64,000 nt of DNA from QZKY01 sp942492925 (GTDB lineage Bacteria; Pseudomonadota; Gammaproteobacteria; Burkholderiales; Burkholderiaceae_D), in NCBI GenBank assembly GCA_942492925.1, contig OW818641.1, positions 1,984,001-2,048,000 on the forward strand. Direction: 5' to 3'. Within the stretch, counting starts at the first letter, position 1. Each line of letters begins with the position of its first letter. This document shows, in pieces, positions 61,101 through 64,000 of the stretch. The notes under the pieces were generated by a model that was given only the letters and a program-made list of their open reading frames with translations, did not search any database and had not been told where the DNA came from. The position numbers and the translations under genes are program-made.

Positions 61101-61267
61101 CGAGTTTCAGAGCGCCAATGGCCATTGTCGTAATTGGCGGCTTGATTACTTCGACCTTCCTTAGTCTGGTAGTGATTCCTGTATTGTTTACTTATGTTGA
61201 CGATGCACGGCTATGGTTCTTGCGCTTGTTGAAACGCAAACAGGCGGTTGGAGAAAAGCATGAGTGA
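58184..61267 (+). CDS. RND (HAE1-family) efflux pump
   Basis: An inner-membrane proton-driven pump of 1027 residues with 12 helices and two large periplasmic loops. Proton relay residues are intact: Asp pair in LVVGILVDDAIVEIEN (helix 4) and Lys in MLMGVATKNSILLVEYA (helix 10). AGGAG before the ATG at 58184 sets the start. The substrate is undefined; HAE1 pumps export drugs, detergents or biocides. Its stop overlaps the regulator gene by 8 bp. Confidence 0.96.
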   Translation: MNISSWSIRNPIPAILLFMLLTIFGLFTFRAMKIQNMPDMDLPMIVVSASLPGAAPSQMETEIARKIENSIASLQGVKHITTTLQDGTATITIEFRLEKPIQEALDEVRDAVSRVRSDLPSDMRDPVISKSNIAGSPILTYTVASTRMDEEALSWFVDNDMTKAMLSVKGVGAVSRIGGITRQVKVELDPEKMLALNATAADISRQLRQTQQEASGGKTDLGSLEQSVRTIATVKTAAELAQMDIVLSNGRHVRLDQVATVSDTAAEKRSAAYLSGKPVVAFEIVRTNGAGEVDIMHKVRAELEQMKQKHPDITVTEAFNFVDPVVENYDSSMHLLYEGAVLAVLVVWLFLRDWRATFVSAMALPLSIIPTFAAMYLFGFTLNVVTLLSLSLVVGILVDDAIVEIENIMRHLAMGKTPYQAAMEAADEIGLAVVATTFALIAVFLPTAFMTGIVGKFFVQFGWTAAIAVFFSLVVARLLTPMMAAYLLKPIVQAHKEAGWEKWYQQLANWSLTHRTKTMVATAVFFFGVLFGVTPFLPTGFFPPDDLSQTQVSLTLPPGSTFSQSEKLVKQAEAIVGKHSQVKTIYTTIGGGSSGGNAFETQGATNPGKATLTINLTPRKERSGISKQTIEAELRNELESLPGVRIKVGMSGGSEKYQIALTGDDGQALIEHARKVERELRGIPGVGNVTSSSSLVRPELVIRPDFARAADLGVTSAAIADTLRVATTGDYDQSLAKLNLSQRQIPIVVKLNDAARKDLGLISRLTVPGARGPVMLANFANVEVSGGPAQIDRYDRSRTVNIEVELNGAPLGDVQAMANELPSLKNLPAGLHKAAIGDAESMDELFEGFSLAMGTGVLCIYIVLVLLFKDFTQPVTILAALILSVPGAILALFITRSALSMPAMIGMIMLMGVATKNSILLVEYAITARAEGGMGRFEALLDAAHKRTRPIIMTTIAMGAGMMPIALGLGTDPSFRAPMAIVVIGGLITSTFLSLVVIPVLFTYVDDARLWFLRLLKRKQAVGEKHE

Positions 61268-61967
61268 ACGAATTCTTGTCATTGATGATGATACTGTTCT
61301 GGCAGCGATGCTTGCCGAATTCCTCGGTGGGCGTGGATTGACTATTACCGTCGCCGGGACGATTGCAGAGGGGGAGTCTTTTCTTCGTTCTGGCAAATAT
61401 GACGCACTGATCCTGGATGCGATGCTTCCAGATGGTGACGGTTTCGATTTATGTCAACGGTTACGCAAGAAGAGTATGCTGCCGATCCTGATGCTTACCG
61501 CAAGGGGCGAGGAGGTGGATCGCATCATCGGGCTTGAACTCGGTGCTGACGATTATTTGCCCAAACCGTTCAATCCTCGCGAACTACTAGCAAGACTGCG
61601 TGCATTGCTACGTCGCTCGCAGATGGGTACAAAGCCGGCTGGTGAGGTGCTTTACTTCGGTCGCCTAGAGATTGACAAAGGTGCGCTTGAAGCGCGTCTT
61701 GATGGTGAACCGGCGATACTGACAGCACATCAGTTTGCGTTACTGTGGGCATTGGCAAGTCATGCCGGGCGCGTGCTTTCGCGAGAAACACTGCTGGAAC
61801 TGGCACGCGGAGATGCACTGGATAACTTTGACCGTTCAATCGACGTGCATATCTCACGCATCCGCGCAGCAATTGAGGACGATCCCAAAGACCCACGTCG
61901 TATCATCACTGTGCGAGGTGCAGGTTACGTATTCGCACAGCGGCAAGATGAAGGAGGCAACGCATGA
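61260..61967 (+). CDS. CpxR-like OmpR-family response regulator
   Basis: A 235-residue regulator. Receiver domain with DDD near residue 9, phospho-Asp in LILDAMLPDG, and the stretch LTARGEEVDRIIGLELGADDYLPKPF, which is almost that of E. coli CpxR; the C-terminal winged HTH has FDRSIDVHISRIRAAI and RGAGYVF. The 8-bp overlap with the pump gene and 4-bp overlap with the kinase gene show one operon. It probably acts at the direct repeat upstream of the operon. Confidence 0.95.
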   Translation: MSERILVIDDDTVLAAMLAEFLGGRGLTITVAGTIAEGESFLRSGKYDALILDAMLPDGDGFDLCQRLRKKSMLPILMLTARGEEVDRIIGLELGADDYLPKPFNPRELLARLRALLRRSQMGTKPAGEVLYFGRLEIDKGALEARLDGEPAILTAHQFALLWALASHAGRVLSRETLLELARGDALDNFDRSIDVHISRIRAAIEDDPKDPRRIITVRGAGYVFAQRQDEGGNA

Positions 61968-63226
61968 AGTTGCCGCAGAGCCTGACATTCCAGCCACAAC
62001 GGCATCTTTTCCACATCCAGATATACGCCTGTTTTTTGCTGGTGTTATTCATTTTCTTTGTGCTCAGTGGTTCATTGCTATGGTCATATCTCGAACGCGA
62101 GATGCTTGATTCGGGTCCTAATATTGATGCATTAGTCGAGCGATTACTGCCTGCGGATGCTGCTCCTGCTGATCTCCAAAAAGCTCTAGTGGATCTGGAG
62201 GCAATAAGTTGTGGCCCTGTAGCTATTTTTGCTCCAGACGGAAATCCGATCGCTAGCTCCGCTGGAATTACTCCGGTCATGCGTCAGCAATTTATTGAGC
62301 GTGACCCTCGCTATACCTCTCTAATGAAAGATGGCCGCGTGGTGATTTTTGATTGGCATTTGCGAATCAGTCACCCTTTCCCGTATTTTGGATTGCTATT
62401 GATGGCAACGCTTGCTGCATTAGGAAGTTGGCCGTTGGTACGTTACTTGACCCGACGCCTCAATTCATTGCGCCAGCATGCCGATGCGCTTGTGGCGGGT
62501 GATCTTTCTGCGCGCGCCGAAGTGTATGGAAAAGACGAAATTGCCCAGATTGCACTTCGTTTCAACCAAGCTGCCGAACGAATCGAAGCACTGGTAAATA
62601 CTCAGCGCGTAATGCTTGCCTCCGCTTCGCACGAATTACGTTCACCACTTGCACGAATTCGCATGGCAACCAGCCTGATTGGCGACGAACGTCCGGAACT
62701 GCAGGCCCAGATTGCGCGTGACATTGCCGAACTCGATACACTAATCGGCGACCTGCTGCTTGCAAGTCGCCTCTCCAGTGATACGCCGCAATTGAAATTG
62801 GGAAGCATTGATCTACTAGGGCTTGCTGCAGAAGAAGCTCGCCGGGTTGGCGCGAGTCTTTCCGGCGATCCTATAGAAATTCAGGCAGACGCGCACCTAT
62901 TACGCCATTTATTGCGCAACTTGTTAGAAAACTCGCGACGGCACGCAACAGGTTCAGTCGTTGAAATCGAACTCGGCCACGATGAACAAGACTTGACTCT
63001 TCGTGTGCTCGATCGAGGCCCAGGAGTACCAGAGTCTGAGCGCGAAAAAATATTCGAACCTTTCTATCGACTCCAAGGCAAGGCTGAAACTGGCGAAGGT
63101 GCCGGTTATGGTTTGGCGTTGGTGCGGCGCATCGCACGCTTACATGGTGGGGATGTCGTCTGTTTGCCACGCGAAGGTGGTGGTGCTTGTTTTGAGGTAC
63201 GTCTACCGTTGAAGTATCCAGTCTAG
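61964..63226 (+). CDS. CpxA-like sensor histidine kinase
   Basis: A 420-residue kinase with membrane helices near 18-45 and 145-165, a periplasmic sensor of about 95 residues, HAMP (about 165-220), HisKA with ASASHELRSPLARI and HATPase with NLLENSRRHA, DRGPGVPE and GAGYGLALVRRI. It senses an envelope or pump-substrate signal and phosphorylates the CpxR-like regulator. The last gene of the operon. Confidence 0.94.
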   Translation: MKLPQSLTFQPQRHLFHIQIYACFLLVLFIFFVLSGSLLWSYLEREMLDSGPNIDALVERLLPADAAPADLQKALVDLEAISCGPVAIFAPDGNPIASSAGITPVMRQQFIERDPRYTSLMKDGRVVIFDWHLRISHPFPYFGLLLMATLAALGSWPLVRYLTRRLNSLRQHADALVAGDLSARAEVYGKDEIAQIALRFNQAAERIEALVNTQRVMLASASHELRSPLARIRMATSLIGDERPELQAQIARDIAELDTLIGDLLLASRLSSDTPQLKLGSIDLLGLAAEEARRVGASLSGDPIEIQADAHLLRHLLRNLLENSRRHATGSVVEIELGHDEQDLTLRVLDRGPGVPESEREKIFEPFYRLQGKAETGEGAGYGLALVRRIARLHGGDVVCLPREGGGACFEVRLPLKYPV

Positions 63227-63528
63227 ACAAATCAAGGTCTGCTTCTGACTGATAGCCGTCGATGAATTCTGTCAGCGGCAATGACCGCTTTGGCCGAGCT
63301 ACGGTCAACACGGCAGGCTGATCGGCAGATCGTCGGCCTTACACGACACTCGGCTGATTGGTAGTAGGGGGCTGAAATTCGGCATGTAGCGGCCCCTCGA
63401 CAAGCCATCCTTCCGAACGGCAGCTTCTCAATGCGAAGAATGCGAATACCGACCCAATACAGATAATTAACGTTTGAATTCAACGGGTGGCAAAAGCGCA
63501 GCTTTTGACAGTCTGCTGGAACGAATTG
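63227..63528. other. 302-bp spacer holding the right repeat
   Basis: It holds the right copy of the 54-bp repeat and no gene. Nothing terminator-like with a T-run was seen after the kinase gene. Confidence 0.5.
63285..63338 (+). repeat. Right copy of imperfect 54-bp direct repeat
   Basis: It begins CCGCTTTGGCCGAGCTACGG and ends CAGATCGTCGGCC, in the same orientation as the left copy at 55212-55265. Only its central 15 bases differ freely. It marks the right border of the efflux region, 58 bases after the kinase stop. Confidence 0.65.
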
Positions 63529-63996
63529 TTATGCATCAGCCTCATCGAAGCTGGAAAAGATGCAAGCATCTAATATGCAGGGATAGATTTCAAGCGATGC
63601 TGCAATCTGCTGCACTCCATCCTGCACGAAACGATATACAGTTTCGTCGCCCAGTGCAGTAGCACTGGGAACGAATTTGCAACCAAGTTCTTTAAGTTTC
63701 TTCAACACGCGGCTGTCTAACGGCACCTCATAGCGAGACAGCCCCATCCATTGAATAAAGTTCCTTGCTTGCTTGGGGCCTAGGCCAGGATATTTCTTCG
63801 ATTGAAGATACTGGACGACTTTCAACTCCTTTCCCTTAGTAGTGTTACTTTCCAAGGTATTTAGGTGTTGCAGTAAAGTCTTCCACTCTCCAGCCTCAAG
63901 CAGGTTGTGAATTTTAGAGAGGTTGTCTGCCATCGTAGGCGCGCGCCTCAGTCCTGCACCAGATAACTCACGCCTAAGCAGATTCTGAATTGACAT
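63529..63996 (-). CDS. HhH-type DNA glycosylase-like protein, possibly truncated
   Basis: A 155-residue frame starting 4 bases from the window edge; the codon before it is open, so the gene may begin outside. It contains the helix-hairpin-helix signature YPGLGPKQARNFIQWMGLSRYEVPLDSRVLKKLK (about residues 68-101), typical of HhH-GPD base-excision glycosylases, where the Asp of LDSR is catalytic. Upstream residues carry no further glycosylase motif. It lies just outside the right repeat and is transcribed towards the efflux genes. Confidence 0.65.
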   Translation of the reverse strand: MSIQNLLRRELSGAGLRRAPTMADNLSKIHNLLEAGEWKTLLQHLNTLESNTTKGKELKVVQYLQSKKYPGLGPKQARNFIQWMGLSRYEVPLDSRVLKKLKELGCKFVPSATALGDETVYRFVQDGVQQIAASLEIYPCILDACIFSSFDEADA

Positions 63997-64000
63997 TGCA

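Overview
This window looks like chromosomal DNA of a betaproteobacterium, probably of the order Burkholderiales and close to Oxalobacteraceae. That is inferred from gene families and gene order (queG beside tsaE-amiC, xerD-ogt, glnS-HDOD-gstA, an ETF-ubiquinone oxidoreductase of the usual type); no database search was possible. Gene density is high on both strands. I see no prophage, CRISPR array, rRNA or intact insertion sequence. There is one tRNA, tRNA-Arg(CCG).

Layout. 0-12.4 kb: a porin running off the left edge, a D-threonine-aldolase-type PLP enzyme, a CHASE-PAS-PAS sensor kinase with its NarL-type regulator, a CheW/chemoreceptor pair, a dual GGDEF-EAL protein, and an SDR / thioesterase / nitroreductase-lipoprotein operon. 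12.5-27 kb: ETF-QO, an orphan secreted protein, a glnS-led operon with HDOD and GST genes, an orphan NarL-type regulator, small exported proteins, plsY, a nuclease-family protein and three tandem paralogous small exported proteins. 27-33 kb: xerD, ogt, queG, tsaE, amiC, tRNA-Arg, a TauE-type transporter and a nitroreductase.

33-50 kb is a molybdenum/tungsten and formate region: fdhD, modE, modABC, an aldehyde dehydrogenase, a TrmO-like gene, an HTH-PBP regulator, tupABC (tungstate import), a soluble formate dehydrogenase of the E. coli FDH-H type with Cys where E. coli has selenocysteine, two HydN-like four-cluster ferredoxins, an HD-domain phosphohydrolase, and an AegA-like flavin/iron-sulfur oxidoreductase. 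Read together, metal is imported by two transporters, FdhD prepares the cofactor, FdhF oxidises formate, the ferredoxins carry electrons, and the AegA-like protein passes them to a nucleotide or organic acceptor. No hydrogenase genes are present, so this is not a classical formate-hydrogen lyase.

50-55 kb: metR and metE (MetE carries an in-frame palindromic insertion) and a sdaA gene that looks foreign in composition. 55-63.3 kb: a self-contained RND efflux island (outer-membrane factor, membrane-fusion protein, RND pump, CpxR-like regulator, sensor kinase), flanked by two copies of an imperfect 54-bp direct repeat and preceded by a CpxR-box-like direct repeat. The right edge holds a HhH DNA-glycosylase-like gene.

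Most notable observations: the formate dehydrogenase/HydN/AegA module served by two metal importers; a 10-bp palindrome covering the modA ribosome binding site; a structured leader before tupA; the repeat inserted in metE; the repeat-bounded efflux island; and a parS-like palindrome near the left end.
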